DNA from: Marinibacterium sp.
GTDB lineage: Bacteria > Pseudomonadota > Alphaproteobacteria > Rhodobacterales > Rhodobacteraceae
Direction: 5' to 3'
Assembly: GCA_017643305.1 (NCBI GenBank)
Contig: JAEPNQ010000023.1
Span: 1 to 44,689 of the forward strand
DNA length: 44,689 nucleotides
Shown here: piece after piece, positions 35,043-43,229 of the stretch
How the letters are laid out: the number at the start of each line of letters is the position of its first letter
How positions within the stretch are numbered: the stretch's first letter is position 1
Translations under genes and position numbers: made by a program
The notes under the pieces: model-generated
Databases searched by the model: none
What the model was told of the DNA's origin: nothing
The model's input: the letters and a program-made list of their open reading frames with translations, nothing else

Positions 35043-36041
35043 TCAGTTCAGCCGCGCGACCACGTAAGCTGACAGGTCGTGCAGCAAGTCACGGATCGGA
35101 TGTGTAGGCAGGGTCTCCAACGTAGCCTGCGCCTTGGAAGCCCAGCCCAGTGCGTCGTCCCGGGTGGCGTCGAGCGTGCCGTATTTGCCCATCAGATGCA
35201 GTGCTGCATCGAGGTCGCCGTCGCGCTGGTCGCCCTTTTCGATGGTCCTAGTCCAGAACGCATGCTCGTCCTCGGTCGCCTGCGCCACGGCCTTGATCAC
35301 CGGCAACGTCAGTTTGCGTTCGCGGAAATCGTCGCCGATGTTCTTGCCCGTGGCAGAAGTGTCGCCGAGATAATCCAACAGATCGTCGGCAATTTGAAAC
35401 GCGACCCCCAGCGCATCGCCATAGTCATACAGCGCTTTAACCTGATCCTCGTTCACCCCCGCGATCACGCCGCCTACTTCGGTCGCGGCAGAAAACAGCG
35501 CGGCGGTCTTGCCTCGTGCGACCTGCAGATAAATCGCCTCGTTGGTTTTCAGGTTCTGCGCAGCGGTCAGTTGCAGCACTTCACCTTCGGCAATGGTTGC
35601 GGCGGCATTGGCCAGGATGTCCAGCACCCGAAGTGATCCGGTTTCCACCATCAGCTGGAAACTGCGCGCAAATAGGTAGTCGCCCACCAGAACGCTGGAA
35701 GTGTTGTCCCACAGTAGGTTTGCCGTGGGCCGACCTCGGCGCTGGGCGCTTTCATCAACTACGTCGTCATGCAGCAATGTCGCGGTGTGGATGAACTCCA
35801 CCGTCGCGGCCAAATGCACGTGATGCGGGCCGCCATAGCCGCACATCCGCGCCGCTGCCAACGTCAACATCGGACGCAGTCGTTTGCCGCCCGCTTCCAT
35901 CAAATGCGCGGTCACTTCGGGGATGCGCGGTGCGTGTTCCGAAGCCATCCGTTCCCGGATCAGTGTGTTCACAGCGCCCAGATCCTCGGCCAGCAGGCTG
36001 GCCAGTTGCTCATGCGGTTTGGCTGTCGTTCTTATATCCAT
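35043..36041 (-). CDS. Polyprenyl (octaprenyl/decaprenyl-type) diphosphate synthase
   Basis: A 332-residue trans-isoprenyl diphosphate synthase, probably making the ubiquinone side chain (alphaproteobacteria usually have a decaprenyl chain). The first aspartate-rich motif is LLHDDVVDES, with GGKRLRPML before it, and the second is QIADDLLDYLGD with GKNIGDDFRERKLTLP after it, all in family order. The start is taken as ATG 36041; a GTG directly before it is the alternative. It is divergent from the DUF2007 gene and convergent with ispE. Confidence 0.93.
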   Translation of the reverse strand: MDIRTTAKPHEQLASLLAEDLGAVNTLIRERMASEHAPRIPEVTAHLMEAGGKRLRPMLTLAAARMCGYGGPHHVHLAATVEFIHTATLLHDDVVDESAQRRGRPTANLLWDNTSSVLVGDYLFARSFQLMVETGSLRVLDILANAAATIAEGEVLQLTAAQNLKTNEAIYLQVARGKTAALFSAATEVGGVIAGVNEDQVKALYDYGDALGVAFQIADDLLDYLGDTSATGKNIGDDFRERKLTLPVIKAVAQATEDEHAFWTRTIEKGDQRDGDLDAALHLMGKYGTLDATRDDALGWASKAQATLETLPTHPIRDLLHDLSAYVVARLN

Positions 36042-36097
36042 CACTTTTGCGAGGCTAGGCTCGACATCCCGGTCAACTTGTTTCTAGAAACCCAATT

Positions 36098-36313
36098 ATG
36101 AAGGAACTTCTGCGCAGCACCGATCCGACAATCATGGCTTTTGCTTCTGCCCTGCTTCAAGGCGAGGGTATAGAATGCTTTCAGTTGGACGTAAACATGA
36201 GCGTTTTGGAAGGTGGGATTGGTGTATTCCCGCGTCGGATGATGGTCCGGGAGGAAGATTACGACCGGGCTGTACGGGCCATGCGCGACAATGAGATCCC
36301 GCTAGGCAAATGA
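36098..36313 (+). CDS. DUF2007 domain protein
   Basis: A 71-residue small cytoplasmic protein. MKELLRSTDPTIMAFASALLQGEGIECFQLD and the late FPRRMMVREEDYDRAVRAM match the DUF2007 fold, which resembles PII-like small signalling domains; the family is annotated as putative signal transducing but no function is established. Its stop overlaps the methyltransferase ATG by 4 nt, so the two are coupled. Confidence 0.87.
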   Translation: MKELLRSTDPTIMAFASALLQGEGIECFQLDVNMSVLEGGIGVFPRRMMVREEDYDRAVRAMRDNEIPLGK

Positions 36314-37083
36314 CCGGGCCAGATCTCGACTTAACCTGCGACGCTTTTCTGGGTGGGCGCCTGTCCCTGTGGCAGCCTAGCGGCGGGTATCGCGCGGGGA
36401 TTGATCCGGTTCTGCTGGCTGCGTCCGTTCCAGCGCGCTGCGGGCAGATGGTGTTGGACCTGGGTTGCGGGGTCGGGGCTGCGGCGCTGTGCCTAGCGGC
36501 GCGGGTGCCCGGCCTGCGGCTGACCGGGGTGGAGCGGCAGGAGGCCTATGCCACGCTGGCCCGCCGGAATGCGGCGGACAATCAGGCTGATCTGACCGTG
36601 GTGGAGGCCGACCTAGGCGCCCTGCCAGCCGATCTGCGCCAGCAGCGGTTTGACCACGTCATCGCCAACCCGCCCTATTTCCGGGCTAACGCCCATACCA
36701 TTAGCCCCGATGACGGGCGTGGGCAGGCGCGGGGCGAAGACACGCCTATTGCGGACTGGATAGATGTGGCCACCCGGCGCCTTGCCCCCAAAGGGTATCT
36801 TCACATGATACACCGCGCGTCACATGTACCGGACATGCTGGCGGCCTGTGACGGGCGGCTGGGGTCGCTGGAACTGCTGCCGCTGGCCCCGCGCGCCGGA
36901 CGGGTCCCACATCTGGTTATTCTGCGCGCTCGCAAAGGTGGGAAGGCTGCGTTTTGCCTGCACTCGCCGGTGGTGCTGCATTCGGGAGACCGGCATGAAA
37001 TCGATGGCGACAGCTATGCGCCAGATATCGCTGCTGTCCTACGCGATGCGGGGGTACTCAGCTGGGCCGACCCGCAGCGCTAG
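36310..37083 (+). CDS. tRNA1(Val) (adenine-N6)-methyltransferase-like protein (TrmN6 family)
   Basis: A 257-residue SAM-dependent methyltransferase. Motif I is VLDLGCGVGAAALCLAARV (about 49-67), an acidic ribose-binding residue is in LTGVERQ, and the catalytic N6-adenine motif is IANPPYF (about 118-124). The N-terminal GGRLSLWQPSGGYRAGIDPVLLAA is the TrmN6 family's recognition block. The target is expected to be A37 of a tRNA, by family rather than by direct evidence. Confidence 0.88.
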   Translation: MTGPDLDLTCDAFLGGRLSLWQPSGGYRAGIDPVLLAASVPARCGQMVLDLGCGVGAAALCLAARVPGLRLTGVERQEAYATLARRNAADNQADLTVVEADLGALPADLRQQRFDHVIANPPYFRANAHTISPDDGRGQARGEDTPIADWIDVATRRLAPKGYLHMIHRASHVPDMLAACDGRLGSLELLPLAPRAGRVPHLVILRARKGGKAAFCLHSPVVLHSGDRHEIDGDSYAPDIAAVLRDAGVLSWADPQR

Positions 37084-37163
37084 CATTTTTATGCGACTGC
37101 AGCGTGACAGAACGCGTAGATTGTGCTCCAATCCTCAGGCAACTTCACCAAAGGAGGACTGCC

Positions 37164-37328
37164 ATGAGCGTCAGCTCGCACCTGGAAGAACTGAAAAAGA
37201 AGCATGCTCATCTGAAAGACGAAGTCGCGCAAGCGCAGAGGGCACCCGGGTTTGACGAATTGGTACTGGCAGAACTGAAGAAGCAAAAACTACGACTTAA
37301 GGAAGAAATCTACCGATTGTCGTCGTAG
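37164..37328 (+). CDS. DUF465 (YdcH) family small coiled-coil protein
   Basis: A 54-residue protein, nearly all helical: MSVSSHLEELKKKHAHLKDE, later LAELKKQKLRLKEEIYRL. It has the family's 'L...H..L...I......P..D...l..LKk.KL.lKdeI' pattern. Function unknown. AAGGAGG lies 8 nt before ATG 37164. Its last 19 bp overlap the 3' end of the convergent EamA gene. Confidence 0.87.
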   Translation: MSVSSHLEELKKKHAHLKDEVAQAQRAPGFDELVLAELKKQKLRLKEEIYRLSS

Positions 37329-38188
37329 CCAGTAAAACTGGCGCGCGCGGCAATCGCCGCGCCGCCGGTGATCATTAGCGCGGCCAGCGCAAGCGTCCAA
37401 CTGGGCGCGGCGATGCCAACAGCGACCAGAATCAGTGTCGACAAAAGCGGCGCTGCGTAAGAACTGGTCCCGAGAAGCTGGATGTCTCCCCGCTTCACGC
37501 CGATATCCCAGACATAAAAGGCCAGCCCTACAGGCCCAAGACCCAGCCCGATCGCCGATGCCCAGCCAAGTGCGCCCTTCGGCCAGACCGTGGGTTCCAA
37601 CAGAACGTGCAGCAGGGCGGACAGCACAGCAGTGGCCAGACAGAAGACAGTGACGGAACTGGTGGGCGCATGGCCCAACCGCCGGGACAGGACGGAATAG
37701 CCCGACCATGTCAGCGCACAGAGCAAAGCCAGCCCATAACCGGGCGCATTTTCTGGGGCAAATCCTGCGCCGCCGCCTGAAATGATCAACGCGGCTCCGA
37801 CAAAGCCCAGCACACCGCCCAGCAGATGCCCGGCTTTCAACCGTTCCCCGGGCAAAAGGCCGGAAAACAGAACGATCAGTAAGGGCCAGAGATAGGCGAT
37901 CAAACCCGCTTCAGCTGCCGGGGCCAGCCGCAGAGCGGAAAAATACAGCGCGTGATAGCCAAAGAGCCCCAGCGTGCCAAAGATATAGACCCGCATTGGT
38001 ACGGCCTGCAGCTGGCCAAGCCCGCCGCTGGCTGCCGTCCAGACCAGCCCAACACAGCCACCGATTGAAAAACATATCGCGTTCAGCAGGAAAGGCGGTG
38101 TCGGCGCCGTGCCAACGGTCAACAAGGCCAACAAAGACCACAAAAGAACGGCAGCAAATCCGATGGCGGTGGCAGTTTGTCGTGTCAT
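37310..38188 (-). CDS. EamA/DMT-family transporter
   Basis: A 292-residue inner-membrane protein with about ten helices in two EamA repeats. The first repeat has ALRLAPAAEAGLIAYLWPLLIVLFSGLLPGERL; the second has LTWSGYSVLSRRLG and SSYAAPLLSTLILVAVG. The transported solute is unknown; relatives export amino acids and metabolites. ATG 38186-38188 overlaps the LysR gene stop by 1 nt (TGATG), so the pair is an operon and the regulator may respond to the exported compound. Unlike the broken EamA gene at 4030, this one is intact. Confidence 0.9.
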   Translation of the reverse strand: MTRQTATAIGFAAVLLWSLLALLTVGTAPTPPFLLNAICFSIGGCVGLVWTAASGGLGQLQAVPMRVYIFGTLGLFGYHALYFSALRLAPAAEAGLIAYLWPLLIVLFSGLLPGERLKAGHLLGGVLGFVGAALIISGGGAGFAPENAPGYGLALLCALTWSGYSVLSRRLGHAPTSSVTVFCLATAVLSALLHVLLEPTVWPKGALGWASAIGLGLGPVGLAFYVWDIGVKRGDIQLLGTSSYAAPLLSTLILVAVGIAAPSWTLALAALMITGGAAIAARASFTGYDDNR

Positions 38189-39132
38189 CAGTCCGGCAGG
38201 CTTTCGGGTGTGATCATTTCCAGCTCGTCCAACACAAATGCGGTCCGGTCGATTTCTGCAAGGATCCAATCGCGAAATGCTGCGATCTGCGGGCGGCTTT
38301 CTGCGCCCAGACGGCACAGGAACCGGAATCGCGCACCCGTCATCATCGCCACGCCATAAGGGGCAACCAGCCGCCCCTGATGCAGCTCGGTCACCACCAT
38401 AGACCGGCGGCCCATGGCAATCCCGGCGCCGGCCAGCGCCGCATCCACCATGTGGTCGTGTTGCGAAAAATGCGCGCCATGGGTCGGTTTATACTCCACC
38501 TCGAAATGTTTGAACCATGTTGCCCAGCCGACCTTTAGCCCAAGCGTTTCAAAGTTGTCGTCAAACAGCAGCGGCGCTTCGGTCAGACTTTGTGGCGTGG
38601 GATACTTGGCGGCCAACTCCGGCGTGGTCACGGGCGTAACCCATTCTTCGGTCAGCGGCATGGAATAGATGTCTTTGTCGTCGCCAAAGCCGAATCGGAT
38701 CGCAACATCCACATCATCACGCGCGAAATCCAGCAGGCGCAGGCTGGCAGTGATGCGCAGTTCGATTTCCGGATGCGCGCGGGCAAAATCATAGATGCGC
38801 GGTGCCAGCCATTTCGATGTAAATGCAGGCCCGGCGGTTACGGTGAGCGATTGGGTGTCTTGCAAACGGCGCGTTGCGCTCCACGCGGTCAGCAACGCGG
38901 CAAAGCCTTCTGCGGCACCTGGGGCCAGCGTTTTGCCCGCCGGGGTCAGTTCCACCGCGCGGTTCAGACGGATGAACAAGGGCTGGCCCAGATGGTCTTC
39001 GAGCGATTTGATCTGGAAGGACAGCGCGGCGGGCGTGACGTTCAATTCCTCCGCTGCGCGGGCAAAGGACATGTGGCGTGCAGCAGCGTCAAAGGCGCGA
39101 AGGGCGGTCAGGGGTGGTAGGCGATCACTCAT
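38188..39132 (-). CDS. LysR family transcriptional regulator (GcvA-like)
   Basis: A 314-residue regulator. The winged helix-turn-helix is at residues about 8-65: LTALRAFDAAARHMSFARAAEELNVTPAALSFQIKSLEDHLG. A linker helix follows, then a two-lobed effector-binding domain (about 92-300). The start LPPLTALRAF.AAAR is typical of GcvA-type members. It probably regulates the coupled EamA gene and itself through the dyad at 39134-39156. Confidence 0.93.
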   Translation of the reverse strand: MSDRLPPLTALRAFDAAARHMSFARAAEELNVTPAALSFQIKSLEDHLGQPLFIRLNRAVELTPAGKTLAPGAAEGFAALLTAWSATRRLQDTQSLTVTAGPAFTSKWLAPRIYDFARAHPEIELRITASLRLLDFARDDVDVAIRFGFGDDKDIYSMPLTEEWVTPVTTPELAAKYPTPQSLTEAPLLFDDNFETLGLKVGWATWFKHFEVEYKPTHGAHFSQHDHMVDAALAGAGIAMGRRSMVVTELHQGRLVAPYGVAMMTGARFRFLCRLGAESRPQIAAFRDWILAEIDRTAFVLDELEMITPESLPD

Positions 39133-39133
39133 C

Positions 39134-39156
39134 TCAGTTAAGTACCATTTAACTGA
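39134..39156 (-). promoter_or_regulatory. Dyad operator upstream of the lysR gene
   Basis: TCAGTTAA (39134-39141) and TTAACTGA (39149-39156) are perfect 8-bp inverted arms with a 7-nt spacer, starting 2 nt before the LysR start codon. It contains the T-N11-A spacing typical of LysR sites. The likely role is autorepression, or control of both this operon and the small plus-strand ORF at 39245. Confidence 0.65.
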
Positions 39157-39244
39157 CGCTGTAAAGACTCTCGTTTGTAGAGAGCTTTTTGGTGGGCTAC
39201 TTGAGGTTCAATTCAAATCTGCTGCACCCAAAGGAACCGAAAAC

Positions 39245-39364
39245 ATGTTGGAACCGATCATCGACCGCCGGTATCACCTCGCTTACGAAAGTGCCCGCCG
39301 GGAACGCGCCCGCGCATTTCGCGCTTCGGTCCGCCGGGTGTTCTACCGCCCGTCCAAAGGCTGA
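39245..39364 (+). CDS. Small basic protein, 39 residues
   Basis: MLEPIIDRRYHLAYESARRE continues with RARAFRASVRRVFYRPSKG. It is strongly basic and probably one amphipathic helix. I do not know a family, but an ARRERARAF segment seems to recur in short Rhodobacterales proteins (recollection, not checked). AAAGGA lies about 11 nt upstream, a little far. It is followed 20 nt later by a strong terminator hairpin, and it is divergent from the lysR gene. RNA-binding or DNA-binding roles are possible but unsupported. Confidence 0.55.
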   Translation: MLEPIIDRRYHLAYESARRERARAFRASVRRVFYRPSKG

Positions 39365-39384
39365 CAGACCCAGCCATACCACGC

Positions 39385-39417
39385 AAAAGGGCCGATCCAT
39401 TTTGGACCGGCCCTTGC
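39385..39417. terminator. Bidirectional terminator hairpin
   Basis: AAGGGCCGATCCA (39387-39399) pairs with TGGACCGGCCCTT (39403-39415), 12 of 13 positions, TTT loop. It is flanked by AAAA upstream and GCTGTTTC downstream. It lies between the convergent 39-residue ORF and phaB, so it can end transcripts from both sides; the A-run makes it stronger for the minus strand. Confidence 0.75.
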
Positions 39418-39439
39418 TGTTTCAAGTGCTCGGCGGGGA

Positions 39440-40162
39440 TCAGACGAAGAACTGACCACCATTGGCCGTAATGGTCGATCCGTTGATGAACGCTGCGTCG
39501 TCGGACACCAGGAACGCCACGCAGCGTGCGATTTCTTCCGGCTCACCCAGACGCCCCGTGGGGATCTGACCGATGATGGCATCGCGCACTTTTTCCGGCA
39601 CGGCCATGACCATGTCTGTGGCAATGTAGCCTGGGCAGATTGCATTGGCGGTGATGCCCTTGGCCGCGCCTTCCTGCGCCAGGGATTTTACGATGCCCAG
39701 ATCGCCCGCCTTGGTCGCGGCATAGTTCACCTGAGCAAACTGGCCTTTCTGACCGTTAATCGACGAAATCACCACGATACGGCCAAAGCCACGTTCGCGC
39801 ATGCCATTCCAGACGGGGTGTACGGTGTTGAACACGCCGGTGAGGTTGGTGTCGATCACGTCATGCCACTGCTGCGGCGTCATTTTGTGGAACGGTGCGT
39901 CGCGCGTGATGCCAGCGTTGGCCACCACGACGTCGACCGGACCCATGTCTGCTTCGACCTGTTCGATGCCAGCCTTGGACGCGTCGTAGTCGGCGACGTT
40001 CCACTTGTAGGTCTTGATCCCGGTTTCAGCGGTAAACGCGGCCGCGGCTTCGTCGTTGCCAGCATAGCTGGCCGCAACGGAATAGCCCGCATCCTGCAGC
40101 GTTTTCGAAATGGCGGCCCCGATCCCACGAGATCCGCCGGTGACAAGAGCAACTCGTGCCAT
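39440..40162 (-). CDS. phaB: Acetoacetyl-CoA reductase
   Basis: A 240-residue short-chain dehydrogenase that reduces acetoacetyl-CoA to (R)-3-hydroxybutyryl-CoA with NADPH for polyhydroxybutyrate synthesis. The cofactor loop is TGGSRGIG at residues 8-15, NAG is at 82-84, the catalytic serine lies in VVISSINGQKG, and Y147 and K151 form the YxxxK pair. The sequence GQKGQFAQVNYAATKAG is diagnostic of PhaB. ATG 40160-40162 has GGAGGA 5 nt upstream. phaA lies 183 nt upstream on the same strand, but with its own terminator between them. Confidence 0.95.
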   Translation of the reverse strand: MARVALVTGGSRGIGAAISKTLQDAGYSVAASYAGNDEAAAAFTAETGIKTYKWNVADYDASKAGIEQVEADMGPVDVVVANAGITRDAPFHKMTPQQWHDVIDTNLTGVFNTVHPVWNGMRERGFGRIVVISSINGQKGQFAQVNYAATKAGDLGIVKSLAQEGAAKGITANAICPGYIATDMVMAVPEKVRDAIIGQIPTGRLGEPEEIARCVAFLVSDDAAFINGSTITANGGQFFV

Positions 40163-40290
40163 GGATGTCCTCCGTTCAATAAGTTTCAGCAATCGGTTTG
40201 AATATTGCTGGACTGGGTGTCAATGCGCAATTTTATTGCGTTGTCGAATTGTCACGGTGTGGTTTCCACTTGGTCTCGTGACGACCTCCC

Positions 40291-40321
40291 AAATAAAAAG
40301 GGGCACCGAAATGGTGCCCCT
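40291..40321 (-). terminator. Rho-independent terminator after phaA
   Basis: AGGGGCACC (40299-40307) and GGTGCCCCT (40313-40321) form a perfect 9-bp stem with a 5-nt loop. In the minus-strand direction it is followed by TTTTTATTT (plus-strand AAATAAAAA). It lies 23 nt after the phaA stop, so phaB probably needs its own promoter in 40163-40290. Confidence 0.9.
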
Positions 40322-40344
40322 GATGTTCCGGTTTACCGGGGCAC

Positions 40345-41520
40345 TTACGGGCGCTCCAGGCACATCGCGACGCCCATGCCGCCGCCGATGCAAAGGGTGG
40401 CCAAGCCTTTCTTGGCATCGCGGCGTTTCATTTCGAACAGCAGAGTGTTCAGGATCCGCGCGCCCGAGGCACCGATCGGGTGGCCGATGGCAATGGCGCC
40501 GCCGTTGACGTTCACGATTTCGGGGTTCCAGCCCATGTCTTTGTTCACGGCACAGGCCTGTGCGGCAAACGCTTCGTTCGCTTCGACCAGGTCCAGGTCC
40601 TCGGCTTTCCAGCCTGCTTTTTCCAGCGCCTTGCGGCTGGCATAGATCGGACCGACACCCATGATCGTCGGGTCCAATCCGGCAGTTGCATAGGACGCGA
40701 TGCGTGCCAGCGGTTCGATCCCGCGCTTTTCCGCTTCATCCGCGCTCATCAGCAGGGCACCGGCGGCACCGTCATTAATGCCTGAGGCGTTGGCCGCAGT
40801 GACCGAGCCGTCCTTGGTGAAGGCCGGGCGCAGTTTCTGCATGGCTTCCATGGTGGCGCCATGGCGGATGTATTCGTCCTTATCCATCACGATGTCACCC
40901 TTGCGGGTCTTGATGGTGAACGGGATCACTTCGTCGTCAAACTTGCCAGCCTTTTGCGCGGCTTCGGCCTTGTTCTGCGAGGCAACGGCGAATTCGTCCT
41001 GCATGTCACGGGAAATTTGCCACTGCTCGGCTACATTTTCGGCCGTCTGACCCATGTGGTAGCCGTTGAAGGCATCCCACAGGCCATCGCGAATCATCGT
41101 ATCGATGTATTTCATGTCGCCCATCTTGTGGCCCTGACGCAGCGCGGCGGCGTGGGGGCTCATCGACATGTTTTCCTGGCCACCTGCGGCTACGATGTCG
41201 GCATCACCCAGCTGGATGTGCTGTGCGGCCAGAGCCACGGCCCGCAGGCCCGACCCGCACACCTGGTTGATGCCCCACGCGGCGCTTTCCTTTGGCAGAC
41301 CGGCATTGATATGGGCCTGGCGCGCGGGGTTTTGGCCCTGAGCCGCAGTCAGCACCTGGCCGAGAATGGTTTCGGACACGTCTTCTTTCTGAATGCCTGC
41401 CCGTTCGACAAGCGCTTCGAGCACGGCTGCGCCCAAATCATGGGCAGGCGTGTTCGCGAATGTGCCGCTGAAGCTGCCAACCCCTGTACGGGCGGCGGAC
41501 GCGATAACAACATTGGTCAT
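40345..41520 (-). CDS. phaA: Acetyl-CoA C-acetyltransferase (beta-ketothiolase)
   Basis: A 391-residue biosynthetic thiolase condensing two acetyl-CoA to acetoacetyl-CoA, the first step toward polyhydroxybutyrate. The nucleophile is C88 in [11 protein letters not shown], with H347 in [10 protein letters not shown] and C377 in [10 protein letters not shown]. These match the positions of the Zoogloea enzyme (89, 348 and 378) within one residue. MNMSP-like [15 protein letters not shown] is also family-typical. It is followed by its own terminator and then phaB. Confidence 0.96.
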   Translation of the reverse strand: MTNVVIASAARTGVGSFSGTFANTPAHDLGAAVLEALVERAGIQKEDVSETILGQVLTAAQGQNPARQAHINAGLPKESAAWGINQVCGSGLRAVALAAQHIQLGDADIVAAGGQENMSMSPHAAALRQGHKMGDMKYIDTMIRDGLWDAFNGYHMGQTAENVAEQWQISRDMQDEFAVASQNKAEAAQKAGKFDDEVIPFTIKTRKGDIVMDKDEYIRHGATMEAMQKLRPAFTKDGSVTAANASGINDGAAGALLMSADEAEKRGIEPLARIASYATAGLDPTIMGVGPIYASRKALEKAGWKAEDLDLVEANEAFAAQACAVNKDMGWNPEIVNVNGGAIAIGHPIGASGARILNTLLFEMKRRDAKKGLATLCIGGGMGVAMCLERP

Positions 41521-41682
41521 GTGATTTGGTGTCCTTTTGCGGTTTTCGGCGGAAGGCGCAGAAATCGGGCTGTGCAGAATGCTCTGCGGATCCTCCCGCC
41601 CAATTCAGAAGCTCTTATCGCAATCGTGCAGGTGCAGCAACTGCCAGGGTGTCTCAGGGGGTGGTTGGCCGTCGCACGGCGT

Positions 41683-42519
41683 TTATGTTCCTGTTCTGGA
41701 GGTGTTTTCTGGCAGCCACGGCATGGCAATTTTCGGTGCGCCAAACCGGTACCCCTGCAGGCAATCGATGACCGCATCAGTCAGGAATGCTGCATCCACC
41801 TCCGTCTCCACGGATTCGGCAACTGTGAAAATGTCGAATTCCCGAGCAACGCGCATCAGCGCGGTCACCACCAGCTGATTGCCCGGGTTCTTGGTGATAT
41901 CGCGCACAAACTGGCCATCGATCTTGACCGCGTCGAACAAGAACTGCCTGAAGTGACGGATTGCGATGCTGCCAGCGCCGTAATCGTCCAGGGCAAAGGA
42001 AACGCCCCGCGCCTGCATGTCGCCCATGAATCTCGTGACCAGCTCAGGCACGATCATGGCGCTATCTTCGCTGATTTCCAGGATCAGCCGCTCGCCCGTA
42101 TCCGGGTTGTCACGCAGCCCGCGATCTAGCACACGCATCCATTTGCGGTACCCGATGGAACGAGCGGACATGTTGATCGACAGCCGTAGCTGACGAAACT
42201 CCGAAAGAACCTTGAAACCGCGCTGCAATGCGATGCAGTCCAGCTCCCGCCCCAGTTCGGTCTGTTCGGCGCGCGCAATGAATTGCGCCGCCGGGATCAC
42301 CCGACCGGCAGCGTCCAGCACCCGCAGCAACCCTTCGTAAAACGCAAAGGTGCTGGGTGCGCGCGCTTGAATGACGGGTTGGAAGGCCATGTGCACTTCG
42401 TTATGGCGGATGGCCTCGGTCACCGTGGCCATGGTCACGACATCCCGACCGGACACGGCGGCATCAATCGGGTTTCGTGTGCCGTTTGGCACATCAAGCA
42501 GGTCGCGTTTGTGTGGCAT
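41683..42519 (-). CDS. EAL-domain cyclic di-GMP phosphodiesterase
   Basis: A 278-residue stand-alone EAL protein without membrane helix or sensor domain. The signature reads EGL (E62-G-L) instead of EAL. The catalytic and metal positions are kept: N116 (INMSARS), E148 (LEIS), D178/D179 (DDYGAG), K199 (VKIDG), E235 (AESVE) and Q255 (QGYRFG). It is therefore likely active on c-di-GMP, the Ala-to-Gly change being conservative. The start at 42519 has GAGGG 5 nt upstream. It is divergent from tag; the 162-nt gap before phaA holds nothing recognised. Confidence 0.9.
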   Translation of the reverse strand: MPHKRDLLDVPNGTRNPIDAAVSGRDVVTMATVTEAIRHNEVHMAFQPVIQARAPSTFAFYEGLLRVLDAAGRVIPAAQFIARAEQTELGRELDCIALQRGFKVLSEFRQLRLSINMSARSIGYRKWMRVLDRGLRDNPDTGERLILEISEDSAMIVPELVTRFMGDMQARGVSFALDDYGAGSIAIRHFRQFLFDAVKIDGQFVRDITKNPGNQLVVTALMRVAREFDIFTVAESVETEVDAAFLTDAVIDCLQGYRFGAPKIAMPWLPENTSRTGT

Positions 42520-42612
42520 AGAGCCCTCGGACAGAAGCGTGCAAGCCAAAGATTGACCATCCGGGTAAACGCCCGCTTAAACTAAGCATTTGAAACGAAT
42601 GTGAGGCGAGAG

Positions 42613-43158
42613 ATGGACCGGTGCGGATGGGCAGGGCCCGAACAGATTTATGTGGACTACCAAGACACCGAATGGGGCATACCGGAGTATGACGGACGGG
42701 CGTTATGGGAAAAGCTCATCCTCGACGGGTTTCAAGCAGGGCTAAGCTGGATCACGATCCTGAAAAAGCGTGACAATTTCCGCCGCGCCTTTGCTGGGTT
42801 CGATCCGGAGGTGATCTCTGGCTGGGGAGAGGCAGAAGTGCGGGCGCTGTTGCAGGATGCTGGCATCATCCGCCATCGTGGCAAGATCGAAGCGACCATT
42901 ACAAATGCCCGCGCTGTATTGGAGCTTGGGGATTTTTCCGCCTGGTGCTGGGAGTATGTGGATGGCGAGCCGCTGCGCAACAACTGGACCACGATGGCTG
43001 AGGTTCCGGCCTCAACACCGCTGTCGGAGCAGGTATCAAAGTACCTGAAGAAGGCCGGGTTCAAGTTTTGCGGACCCACCATCGTCTATGCCTGGATGCA
43101 GGCCTGCGGTTTGATCAACGACCACCTTGTAACCTGCCCCCGACATTTGCAGGTCTGA
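42613..43158 (+). CDS. tag: DNA-3-methyladenine glycosylase I
   Basis: A 181-residue base-excision repair enzyme that removes 3-methyladenine from alkylated DNA. The start RCGWAGPEQIYVDYQDTEWG supplies the first zinc cysteine and the conserved YHDxEWG-like block. LILDGFQAGLSWITILKKRDNFR is the family core, and the end FCGPTIVYAWMQACGLINDHLVTCPRH carries the remaining zinc ligands (His and Cys). ATG 42613 fits the family start. Confidence 0.95.
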   Translation: MDRCGWAGPEQIYVDYQDTEWGIPEYDGRALWEKLILDGFQAGLSWITILKKRDNFRRAFAGFDPEVISGWGEAEVRALLQDAGIIRHRGKIEATITNARAVLELGDFSAWCWEYVDGEPLRNNWTTMAEVPASTPLSEQVSKYLKKAGFKFCGPTIVYAWMQACGLINDHLVTCPRHLQV

Positions 43159-43160
43159 CA

Positions 43161-43229
43161 CGGGAAAACGCATCAATGCGTTCTCCACAAGTCATTGATG
43201 ACTTGCGCACGGATTGTCGACAATTCGCC
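43161..43229. repeat. Three-hairpin intergenic element, copy B
   Basis: This fills the 71-nt gap between convergent tag and the hydroxylase gene. Hairpin 1: AACGCAT/ATGCGTT (43167-43173/43176-43182), loop CA. Hairpin 2: CAAGTCAT/ATGACTTG (43188-43195/43198-43205), loop TG. Hairpin 3: CGGATTG/CAATTCG (43210-43216/43221-43227, one G-T pair), loop TCGA. Core-to-core distances (22 and 17 nt) equal those of copy A. The CATCAATG core of hairpin 1 is the exact reverse complement of CATTGATG in hairpin 2. Confidence 0.85.
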
